From Brachypodius melanocephalos (lineage: Eukaryota; Chordata; Aves; Passeriformes; Pycnonotidae), in NCBI GenBank assembly GCA_013398615.1, contig VZSR01000386.1, positions 488,089 to 552,088 of the forward strand: a stretch of 64,000 nt of DNA. The letters are read 5' to 3'. The notes beneath the pieces are model-generated. The model did no database searches and was not told the DNA's origin. It saw nothing but the letters and a program-made list of their open reading frames with translations. The position numbers were made by a program, and so were the translations under genes. This document shows positions 23,101 through 35,100 of this stretch, one piece after another. The first letter of the stretch is position 1. The number at the start of each line of letters is the position of its first letter.

Positions 23101-26100
23101 GCAAAGACCCTTGAAACAGAGCTGAGAACAGGTGATTGCTTCTAAGCCAATCATCTATTCAAATACCATACATGGGTCTTGCTACAATACATCTTTCATA
23201 GTTCTATTTCTCAAAAATATCTAGTCTATTTGCAAAATCATCATGTGAAACTTGTTTCTATTTCAATTTCTGTCTCAGCAATATGTGTCCTATTCCAGGC
23301 CTAAGTCAGCACCCTTTATCTCAGAGTTTGCACACAGATGCACAAGACTATGTGAGCCTTCTGTCAGGCTTTGAGAATTCTCCACAAATCCATTTCCCAC
23401 ACCCCGCAAGGCCTTGTCAGGCCGAGAGGTTTAGAAAGAGCAGCAGTGAAATAACTTGTGCAGAACGGGTTGTGTGCAATCCAGCAGAGCCAGATCCCAG
23501 CTCTGATGGATCGGCTGCCTCTGCTGCTTTGGCGAGCTGAGGGTCGGGCTCTGAAGGCACAGCAGAGCTGAGCTGCGTGCTGAGGCACCCAGCACTTACC
23601 ACATGATGGCAGCTGAAGCCTTTCATCACGGAGGCCTCGTTGAGGAACTCGATGCGCTCGCGCAGGCTGGCGGACTCGTTCACCGTCTTCACGGCCACGC
23701 GCGTCTCGGGCTCTCCCTTCACGATGTCCTTGGCGATGCCCTCGTACACCATCCCAAAGGAGCCCTGGCCCAGCTCCCTCAGCAGGGTGATCTTGTCCCG
23801 TGGCACCTCCCATTCGTCAGGGACATAAACTGTTGGGCACAGGGGAGCAGCTGTGAGCTGAGCATCTTCTGAAAGACGCTCCCGCAGCAGCCTTGGCACT
23901 GCCACACTACGGGGGGGTGAATTCTACAAAAGGACCTCAAAACTCCACAGACACAACCCCAACCCCATCCTGCTGCACTGACTGCATGATTACACAAGAA
24001 ATAAGCCCTGGTTGCTCTCACCATCACTGGCACTGATGTACTCAGGGTTGGAGGATGCATACAGGGGTCCCGTTGGTCCTTCGGTTTGTCTGGAAGAGAC
24101 AGAAATTCCTCAGCACTCTGCAGCCTCTGACACCCTCGAGGTGAGGGCAGTTTGATTAATCCCCAAACCATGCAGCAAATAAATTGTATTTATTTCCCTA
24201 TTTCCTATTTATGTGCGTATTTCCTATTTCCTGCACTTAAATTAATGCTGCAATCGTTATGGTAATTAGAAACAAAACCCAACTCCCAACCAAGCAGCAA
24301 AACTTTTGGATTTAAGTTTTGGTGTTTCTGGTGAAAACAAAAGAAAATTGCTCTCACCTCTTTTTCACAAGCACATAAGCAGCTCCAATAATTCCAGCGA
24401 TTATTATGGCAAAAATAATTGGAACAATGATAACAGCAATATTTGGCTGAGCATTCACTAGGAGAGAAAGAGAGAGTTGGAGGTATTATACAAGTCCAAA
24501 ATACAAATTTTTTCCTCAATAACATCTCCCCCTCCAATAAACTGGAACAAATACAAAACCAGAGGCTATTTCAGACCAAAATGTGGGGCTGGTCAGAATG
24601 AGGACTAATAAACAAAAGCCATGTGTTTCCAAGTAATTTCAGGTTCTTGACAACAGATGTATTTGGTAAACATTTAATGACTCCATGTGGCTCTCTGTGC
24701 ACTGCTTGCTACACCCCATCCTCCAGAAACAACCCGAGTTTCTATCAGGGATTAAACATCCAAAACGAGATGAACTCACAGTAATCAGCCACGTAGAAGT
24801 AGGTGGGTTCTGTCCAGGAGCCGTTCCCCGCCAGGGAGGTGGCGCGGATCCGCACGCTGTAGTTGCCAGGCTGGAGCCCCCGGAGCTTGCAGCCGCTCTC
24901 GCTGGCAAAGTGCTTGCGGGACACGCAGAAATGGGCTTCCTGTGGGGACAGGGGCTGTGGCAGGGTCACCCTGCAGCACACAGGGCTCCCTGACAGATCC
25001 CAGGGTCACCCTGCAGCAGCCAGGGCTCCCTGACAGATCCCAGGGTCATCCTGCAGCACCCAGGGCTCCCTGAGAGTTTCCTGAGAGCTCCTGCAGCACC
25101 CAGGGCTCCCTGGCAGCACTCAGGGTCATCCTGCAGCAGCCAGGGCTCCCTGACAGATCCCAGAGTCAACCTGCAGGAGACAGAGCTCCCTGACAGCTCC
25201 CAGGGGCTCCTACAGCACTCACAGCTACCTGACAGCTCCTGGGAGTTCCTACAGCACCCAGAGCTCCCTGAGGGCTCCCTGGGGCTCCTGCAGCACCTCC
25301 CCAGCTGGCAAACACACACCCAAGGGCTCTCAGTGTGCTCCAGGTTAGTGGTTTGTGCTGGATTTGTGTTTTGCAGGGCAGTAGATCAGCTTACAGAGAG
25401 CAAGTGCCATGTGNNNNNNNNNNNNNNNNNNNNNNNNNNNNNNNNNNNNNNNNNNNNNNNNNNNNNNNNNNNNNNNNNNNNNNNNNNNNNNNNNNNNNNN
25501 NNNNNNNNNNNNNGACACCAGCCCTGTCCCCAAGAGCTCCTGGGCTGCTCAATGCCTTCCTAACTCCTCTAAGCAATTTAAATTTCACAGAATCACAGAA
25601 ACACCGAGGTTGGAAGAGACCTTCAAGGTCATCAAGTCCCAACAACAACCCAGCACCACCATCATCAGCCCTAAAACAAGTCTCCAAGTGCCACATTCAG
25701 ACATCTCTTCAACACTTCCAGAGATGCTGACTCCACCATCTCCTTGGTCAACATATTCCAACTGCCTGAGCACTCAGGGAATTTTTTTTTTCTGGTATCT
25801 AATCCGAACCTCCCCGGTGCAACTTTTCATCTGAGACACAGCAATGGAGGGTTTCTGTCCTTCTGTGAAATAACATTTCTACAAAAGTTCCATGCAGAAA
25901 GTTGGCAAATCAGCTGAACTTGCTGAGCAAACGGGCATCACAGAGGCAGATTATTTCCTGATGTCATCCCAGAAGAGACAAATTCACCCATGAAGTTTTG
26001 TATTCCATTAGTTCTGCACCAGGAAACCTGACTAGACAGGGCACTGGATGCGCAAGGACTGTCAAACCCTCAAGAGCCCTGGGCTCCCAGGTGGAGCCAC

Positions 26101-29100
26101 TTCTCCCAAGGTGCTGTGAAAGCAGAACCTCTCACCTCTGTCTCCCCAAGGCGCCCGTAGTTCACCTCGTAGAGCACAATGAGGCCGTTGGGCTCCTTTG
26201 GCTCCTGCCACTTCAGATGCACAGTGTTCTTCTCCACCAGCTCATGGGAAACTGGGCCAACAATGTCATCAGCCTTAGCTAGAACCAAGTGCAAGATCAG
26301 CTTTAGTTTTGTATCTTTGGGCAGAACTCACACCTGCCAATACCTCACCCACCCTCCTTTCCCACGGGGACATAAGGACAGCCCCAGTCCTACATACTGC
26401 AGCTGCCTCCTATGGGAAAAGCAGCACGTTGGGAACAGCCACCAAGGCACAGCAGGGCTCAGGGACAGAATCACCTTCTGGCATGGTCCTGGCACTGACA
26501 TAAGCTGCCACGCTGCAGCGGGACTCCTGGGCATCGTGGTTGCAGGCGTGCAGCTCGATGCGGTACCCGGTGAAGTGTCGCAGCCCCGAGATCACCAGCG
26601 ACTCCTTGGACAGCACCTTCTCAAAAGGTTTCTGCTCCTCTGCTCCCTCAGCTGCTGCTGAATTGTTGGGAGAGGATGGGATGGTGGGTAACACCACGGT
26701 GGCGTTTGCCACGGAGCCGAGGTCTCTTCGTTTTCTTGATGGCCTGTCAAACAACAAGGGGCACCAAGTTAGTTGTTACACTCAGCGTCAACACATCCAG
26801 CTGAAAAAGAAGAGTTAAAATGGAAGAGCTCAGAGTGCCACTGAAAACTCCAGCTGCACCCTGATATTTACAATGCAACAAAGAAATCCAGGATTTTTTA
26901 TTTTTAACCAAGACACGCATTTTTACAGAATTCTGTATCCCCCAGACTCTTCTCCCCGCACAACTGCACGCAGGGAGATAAAATAAAAATAAACCAAATC
27001 CAAGCTTCAAGTATTTGCTTGAGAATTCGAGTTCCCCATGATGTCTGAGCTGAGTCTAAGTTTACCAGGTTGCCTCACGGATGCCTGGGGCAGGGTTGCA
27101 ATGCTTTGCAGTTCAGCTCCCACCCGCTGCAGCTCCGAGCACACGAGGTCACGCCACGGTGGCCTCAGATGTGCCACATATCCCAAGTGTCACTAACTTG
27201 CATTTCTAAAGCAAAAGGCCACTCTCCCAGCTCTCTGGAATACATTTGCCAATCTCACCCCGAAGGCTGAACCTCGATGGATGCACAAAGCATTTTAACC
27301 TTTTCCCAAGAGATCAAATCTATTAAGTCCTTTTCGAGGCGTGCGTTTAGAACTCGTGATTCTGATTATATATTCATTGGGTGGTTTTGTTAACCAAATG
27401 TTGCCCTCGAGTTATTGCATTTCAGTCTGAAAATCTGAGCTTTTCACTTGTAAAACCAGCACCTGCAGTGTGACCATGTCACCTTCCCCTGCATGCACCT
27501 GAGTGTCACCAGCCATGCTTTAATGTCAGGTTTTGTCAGCAAATAAACAGAATAAATTCAAGAGAATTGAGAAGCATTCAAAATTTTCTATTTTTTGGCA
27601 AAAAAAAGGAAAAAATAAAGGAGACAGTATCAGTACCAAACCAAAAGTGCCCTATCTAACACTCTTATGTGCTGCCACACATTTGCCATAGAGAATTCCA
27701 GGTTGGGAACTAACCAAGGTGGTGAATCAGTAACTGTATTCAGTTACACAAAAGGAATTAATGCCAGTTGAAATCCAGACCATGTATTTTAAGGGGGTGA
27801 TGATCTTTTTGTGTGTGTGTGTGTGCATGTGTGTGCAGCTATTAAAGGGTACAAAGAGTGACCTGATCTGAACCCACACTTGAGGCATCTCCAAGCTCTA
27901 AAAATGTAACAAGCTGTTGAAGCAGATCTTTGCTGCTGAACTGAACTTTCCACTGCCACCTCTGACCACCAGGTCACAGCCAGCCCCAGCCCCAACAGAG
28001 GCTGCTCTGACAGGTCCCTGCCACCTTCCCTGCTTCCCTCTGCCTTCCCTGGTGTTGCTTCTCCTCCTACAGCAAAAGCCACCAGGCAGAAATCAGAGTT
28101 TGAGATGTCCTCGAACCAAACACTAGGCTGCACAAAACACAAATATTCAGAGTTGTCATCATCACAGACTGGTTTGGGTTGGAAGGGACATCAAAGCCCA
28201 TCCAGTGCCACCCCTGCCATGGCAGGGACACCTTCCACTGTCCCAGAGTGCTCCAAACCCCATCCAGCCTGGCCTTGGACACTGCCAGGGATCCAGGGGC
28301 AGCCACAGCTGCTCTGGGCACCCTGTGCCAGGGCCCAGAACCCTCCCAGGGAACAATTCCTTCCTCCGCCTGATGACAAAGCAGGATGGCAAACAGCAGG
28401 TTCAGCAAGCACGTTCCAGTTTTAAGTTTTCTCTTTCTTACTAATTAACTCCTTTTGGAGCTGCTGTTCCCTCTGCCTGTGTGGTGGTGTGGGCAGCGTC
28501 CCCTCGGGATGGGGCAGAGTTCAGGGACCCAGCTCTGGGTCATGCCACCTCCCTCCTTGGGAAGGATTCCTTATGGTCAAACAGGACCTGGTTTGCATAA
28601 AAGCAAAGCCACACCCTCTGTTCATCAAGTGTGAATTCAGCTGATCCTCGTGTTCAAGGGAATTTTGTTTTTCACAAGTAAAACAGTAATTTGACCACTG
28701 ATGCAACACGGAGTAAAATGCAAGAATTCCTTCTCAAGTCAGAGAAAGTTAATGAAAGCTTTTGAAGCTGTAAATCCCCAATCTTCCCATATTTATTATC
28801 CTGGATTTGAAGCAATTTTCTTGCCAAATTCTCTGTACTTTCAAACATCTGATTCTTCTCCGAGTTGTTCCAGTGTACATTGTGGCATTGTGGCCATCTC
28901 AGCAGCTCCAGGGAGTTCTTGTGAACCCCTCAAGTCCAGGTTCCTCCTGTCCTGACAGGTCACCAGGGGTGGGAGGGGGCTTCAAGTGACATGGCCTGTG
29001 CTGGGGGATTCCAAAAATGCCTTTGGTACCTTAAGAGAAGCTTTTCCACCCCCCAGGTCAGCTGGCCTGGCAAAAGCATTTTAGATCGGTCTGTACAATT

Positions 29101-32100
29101 AACTGAATTGGGAAAATTGGGAAAATAATTACTTTGAAAGTGAGTCACTCCTCAAATCCTGCTCCTCAAGGATATTGGGAATGGCACAAAAGTATGTGAC
29201 AGAGGACAGAGAGAGACCTGGGGCTGCTCCTGCTGCAGTGCTGATGGAGGGAATACCTGGAATGACATCCTGAGCAGCAGCCACTGAGCTCTCCTCTCCT
29301 CTCAGGACTTTTTCTGAAATCTTTTCCTGCTTCCCCCAGAATCATGGAGGGGTGAGGCTGGAAGGCACCTCTGGGGATTGTCTGATCCGAGCCCTGGCCC
29401 AAAGCAGGACCCTGCTGGACCATCTCCCACACTCTGGGCAGCCTGTGCCAGGGTGTAACCAGCCCTGAGCTCCAATCTGTGCAGAACTCCTCCAAAGTGA
29501 GAGCAAATAACACAGCAAAGAAGAAACGAAGCATCAGCTGCTGATGGCCACTTTGTTCAGCCCCAAAGGGACCTGGTGGGAGCCGCTGCCGGCTCTGCCT
29601 GCGCTGAGGAACATTCCTGAACTCCTGCTTTGGGTTTTTTGTCACTGCCAGAGAAAAGTGAGCCCCAGGAGTTGTGACTGTGGCTCCTGGAGTGGGAAAT
29701 CAGCGTGCCCAGGGGGAATGAACTGTGATTTCCAGAGGGCTGAGACGAGCCCTGGACTAAAGCTGGATCCTGCCCAGGGATCAGATCGCTGGGAACAGGG
29801 CAGGAGGGGAGAAATGGCCCAGGGAAAACAAGGAGACACCAGGGAGAAAGTGCTGGGATTCTGCTCCCCTGGCATCTCGTGTTCCCCGCTGGCCTCATCC
29901 CTGAGATTCCTCCCGTGACTGACAAGTTCCCTCTCTGCAGGAGAGGCCACACAGCACCTCAGGAGAGGTCACTGAGCCCTGAATAAAGCACCTGAAGTAA
30001 ACCACACTCCCTGCTCTCTGCCAGGCTCTGTGAGCAGGTGATAGCACAGTATTCACAGCAAAAAGAATTCTGATTTATGTGGCGACAGCCTGGAGCCTGC
30101 CAGGGAAGACAGGCAGGGCACGTGGCAGCAGGGAGGTCTCTTCACCACTGCCTTGTTTTAAAGGATTAGTTGGCCATGGGATGGGGGATTTCTTCCTCAG
30201 GAGGCTGACAAGGTGGCACATCCTAAAATACACACCCCAGAAAATGGCCTGAGAGGCATCCTGGGCTGGCTGCACAATAAAATTGGTGGAGGGAAAAAAG
30301 AAAAAAAAAAAAAAAAAGGTCAGACTGTCAGAATTGTCTGCCTACATCAGGAGGAGTTTGGCTTTTGCACATGGCTTGGTTCCCCTCTGCTTTGGAATAT
30401 GTCATGTCCTGGCATCCTGTGGCACACTGGAGCTCATCCTGATGGGCACCAACAGCCAGGGAACAGCAAAAGGAGGGGCTGTGCCAGGTGAGGACTGCAG
30501 GCACCAGGGCAGGGAACAGCAGGGATGCTTTAACAGGGAAAATGCTCAGTGCAGTGACCCAGGCAGCTGCAAACGCTGGTTTGTTGGCTGAGGGCAGCAA
30601 GCAGAGAATAAATTTAGAGCACAAAATGCATGACAGGGAAGAGGGTAAATCACCACAGATTCTACCCTGCTCCCCCAACACTTCCTCCCCGAGCTGCAGA
30701 TGAAGTGTGAAGACATTCAACACCACTTAATGTGACACCAAGTGTGCCACTCAAAACAGGACATTCACCACCCACAGCACTCACATTCCTCATGGTATTG
30801 GAGGTATTTCCCACACTAAGTGAAGGGAGACCACAAATACCACGCTGAAGGACGAGGCTGTGGCCTGGTAAACTGCCCTTTTCCTTTCTTTTCAACTCAA
30901 TGAAAAACTCGACCACAAAATTTCAAGTCAGGAAAAGAAAATCGCTATTTTTGGCATCATCTGATGCCAGACGAGCTGCAGGCTGTTTGTTAAGGATTCT
31001 CACTTTATTCTTGAGCTGAGGAGAATTCCGGGACAGGAAATGAAAGCAGGATCTTCCCAATCTGCAGGAACATCCATGGTAGGTGCTCAGCTCTCCCCAT
31101 TCCAACACCCATATCCAGCTGGACTAGACAGGCTCATGGAAGCCTGGCAATATCCCTGTGCCCAACTTGATGTTTTTATTTAATCCTCAATTACATTTCC
31201 CTTCCCCTGACCCCTGGACAGTCCTGTTTGATGTTCTCACCTGGGCACAAAAACCTCGTTGTGGAGGTAATTCTCAAAGGTCTTGCGGAAAGCAGACTCC
31301 TCCAGCTCCTTCTGGATCTGGGAGTCTGTTTTAGGACAGGAACAACATTCCCCACTGACATCCTCAGCTTCACTCTGATTGTACTTCTGGGGGTCTTCAG
31401 ATTCAAAAGGAGGAGACCACGTCCTTGAGGGCAGCTTTAGTCCTGGGGACAATACAGTTTTAGTGTCACTCGTGCCTGCCTTGGCAGATGTTTGACCCTA
31501 CAAAAAGATCCCAAACCCAGTGTACACAGGATTCATTTGGGCATCCCATATTTCACATCCAGGGCTGAGCAGTTTCCTCTTTTCTGACAGGTCTTTATTT
31601 CAAAAATGCTATTTTTGAAATGGAGCTTGGATGCTGCTTTATCCCAGTTCAGGTAACACAGAGCAGCAGGGGAGGTTTTGGATGTCCTCAGTGAAATTCT
31701 GTGTTCTCAAGGAGATCCAAACCAGGCACCAGCTGCCCTCAAAAATTAACCTGGCCCTGAGTTCCAGCAGCACCAAAATTTTTAACTTTACTATCTATTG
31801 TTGCTGTTAAACTTATAATTCAGTTTAAAAGGAGCAAGGGCAGAAGTGAGATTCCCAAAGGAAAAAAACATGTGATTACTTAGTAAAACACCTTTTTAGA
31901 CCTTTTGCACATACCTTGGCAGTAGCACCTAATGTAAGAGAACAGGGAGGGACAGAGCTGGTTCTAGAACAGTCCAGAATCCAGCCGAACTGAGCCCCCA
32001 GAGCACCTCCAGGGCAAAAACCCCAGGCAGCTCTGGGAGGGATTGAAGGAAAGGCTTGGAGGAGAAGCAGCCACTCACCCTTCAGGCAGTAATCGAGTTC

Positions 32101-35100
32101 ATAGAGCTCACTGTCCTCTGCCTGCTGCTGCCAGTACACCAGGTAGTGGGTGATGTTCCCGTTGGGCTCCGAGGGCGGCTTCCACTTGAGGATGATTTGG
32201 GATGAGGAGTTGGAGACAGAGATGGGATCCAACGGCACCGAGGGAACTGTGTGGGTGGGGAAGAGACACAGGTCACTGCACTGCCCTGCCAAAGCAGGGA
32301 CCAGCACAGGCAAATTTCCATTTCTGTGGGAATCAAGCATTCCCTGGCACCCAGCAGGCTCCTCCAGGCTGGGCTGGATGATCCTGGAGCTCTCTTCCAC
32401 CCTTAATGGTTCTTACACGAGGCCACACAAACTGGGTAGAAGAGGTGCCCATCGGCACCAGCTGGAATCACAGCCCTGGTTTAGGAATTCCTTCCAACCA
32501 AAGCAGGGCAGTGAGAAGTTTCCTGGATAGGGGACTAGCCCAACAACCCCCAGGCAGAATTGTTTAGGCCTGGTTTGGCCCCAAGAACGACCTGCACTGA
32601 CCCGTGGCGTTGGTCTGCACGTAGATGATCTCGCTCTTGGCGCCGTACGTCCGCCGCTCGTCAGAGAAGGTGACCAGGGTTTTCACAAACACTGCATACT
32701 GTGTCCAGGGCTTCAGCCCCCTCAGCAGCCACCCTGGCTGAGCCTGGGCTTTGGGCTCGTTTGAACGTGGTGGAGGGTCAACATCCACAACTGTCCAGCT
32801 GTTGGAGCCACAGGCGTCCTGGCCATCGAACTCCGTCACGTTTTGGTAGGGACTGGAGGAAGGAGAAGGCTCCAATCAACAGAATCCTCAATCAGGCTCT
32901 TAAAAACATTTCTAAGGACACACTGGAAGTTATCACCCTTTGCCCTTCAGAGAAAGTCAAATTATCTCACTGTATTTATTTTGAACTGGGAGCTTTGTTA
33001 CCTGGGCCTCCAACAGCATCACAGAGCAGGACCTGTGACACACATGACCCCAACAGCTAAATCCAGATTTATTATTGTCAGCTTTATGAAAATCTTGGTT
33101 GGTTAACTTGATTCTGAAAGAATCTTTTCCACCTCAAAGGGGATAAAACCCTCAGCATCCCACGGAGATAGTGGGGAGATGAGGAACTCCATGGTTCGGG
33201 TGTGCGTGTCTGGAACAGCAGGAATAACTAAAGTTTGGATTGTTCTTAAATGAGGAACTGTGACTGTGCACAAGTCAGGGATCTTAATGAACACTTTTGC
33301 AGAAGGCTGGCACTGGAAACTTTAGTGTAGGAGCCACAAAATCAGAGACTGAACAGCTCTGCCTACAGCAAAAGCACGCAGCAGGTTTAACATCCACCCT
33401 CCAATGGCAGCTGCTGCTCGTGGCAGCCCAAAAAGGGCACAATCTGTGAGCTGAGGGGTCACTTACGCCTCCTTGTAGAACAGCATAAACCCCAGCAGGT
33501 CACGGAAATCAGGGGGCCAGTAGGGCTCCCACTTCAGCAGGATCTTGTCATGAGAAGTCCTAATGGAAGAAAATTTCAGCAGTTCGTTTTCACCTGTAAC
33601 GAGCGAGAAGCGACGTTAGTTTTATTAATGCTGAAAAATGAAGCAGTTTTTAATTATCTTAGAAGTTTAAGATAAAGGTGAGGATGTTGGCACTGAGAAG
33701 AGCTGCCCAGTAAAATCTTATCTTACTTGGCAGCCATTCCTACCTCAAATCAGTGGCTGGCATCGATGTCCTCCTGAGGTTAAATCTTTCTGTGATTTCA
33801 TGGAAATGACTTTGTAGAAGAGCTGAACTAAATTCTAAAAAGTGGGAAATCTAAATTTCACCATTTATGGTGGTCTGCACTGCTGAACCCAGCAATATGG
33901 CTTGCACAGAAGGCAAGAGGCCACAAAAATGAAGCAGCAGAAATTCCAGCCTTGCTCCAGAGTAGTGAGGTCCCTCTGCAAACAGGAGCGTGTTTGCAGG
34001 AGGATGGAGCCCAAGGGACATGGCACAACATGTTTTGTGCCCCCAGCCCAAGTGCCTCTGACTGAATTTGCTATTCCTGCAGTAGCTGCAACAGGAGGAA
34101 GAACATTTCATTTCACTGGCACCACATCCAGAACAAACACGGGCTTTTTTTTTTTTCTTCCCCTTTCTATTTTTTTTTTAGTAAACAGGATGCTGCCAGT
34201 GTGAAAGCTGGGCTTGAAATGTAAAAGCAAACAAAAAGCTAAACAACCTGGCAAGCTGTGGTTTGAGGTGGGGGTGGCACAGACACCAGCTCAGCAGGGT
34301 GAGGGTAAAGCTGGCAAAAAGAAATGCAACTGTCTCCTCCAGCTGCCTTTACACCAAACACCAGCCCAGGAGCTGCTCACAGCCACAGGCAGAGCTGGAT
34401 CTGCTCAAATCCAGGTTCACCCCCAATGTGGGAAGAGCTTTTTCAGTGTCCCACGGGAGGAGATGAACTTTCCAGACAGCTGATTCCTTGTGCTCCTTCC
34501 CTCTGCCCAGGCTGGAGCTGTGGTGCCCCAGAGGCTCCGCGTGTGTTTTTCACTGGTCCTGCCAGTTCTCAGGTCACAGCCATTGCATTCCCTTCTCCCA
34601 CTGGGCTGGCCTGGCTGCCTGGGTTGATATGTGGGAAACCAGACCAGGAAACTGAGTCAACTGAAAGATCTTCACTTTTTAGGTCTGTTCACAAACAGCT
34701 ACATCAACAAGGGGCAACGAGGACAGGGCTGGAGATCACAGAATCCTGGAATGTTTTGGGTGGGGAAGGACCTTGGGCTCTTCTGGCAGTGCTGTCCCCA
34801 AAAGCAGAGGGACAGTGAAGCCACAGGATGACCCAAGCTGCCCTGCAGGTTGTGAGCCAGGATCTGAAATCCCAGTTCAGTCAGTGCTGGGCTTTTTGGT
34901 GGCAATACCTGCCTGAGCATCTTCCAGGATCACAACACAACTGCTGGAATAGTGCATGGATGGGTCACTGTCCCTGTGCCTGTGTCATCTGTCCTTGCAA
35001 GGGGCCCATGAACACCTACACTGCTCCTCTTGCTGTGTGCAGGTGAATCTCTGTGGGGCTGAGCAATGAATCAGAGCAGAAAGATGCCACCAGCTCAGAA

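Larger units (their letters stand above)
26744..31240 (-). other. INSR: INSR intron 10 (position of mammalian exon 11)
   Basis: 4.5 kb between the alphaCT exon and the furin-site exon. In mammals the alternatively spliced 36-nt exon 11 lies here. I found no 12-codon exon with flanking AG and GT resembling it. The intron has a (GT)n tract at 27810-27837, CR1 tails, and a poly(A) run at 30300-30317. Confidence 0.7.

Noticed and set aside
24959..25296. CRISPR-like spaced repeats
   Set aside because: Contiguous diverged tandem units without unique spacers, in a eukaryotic intron.
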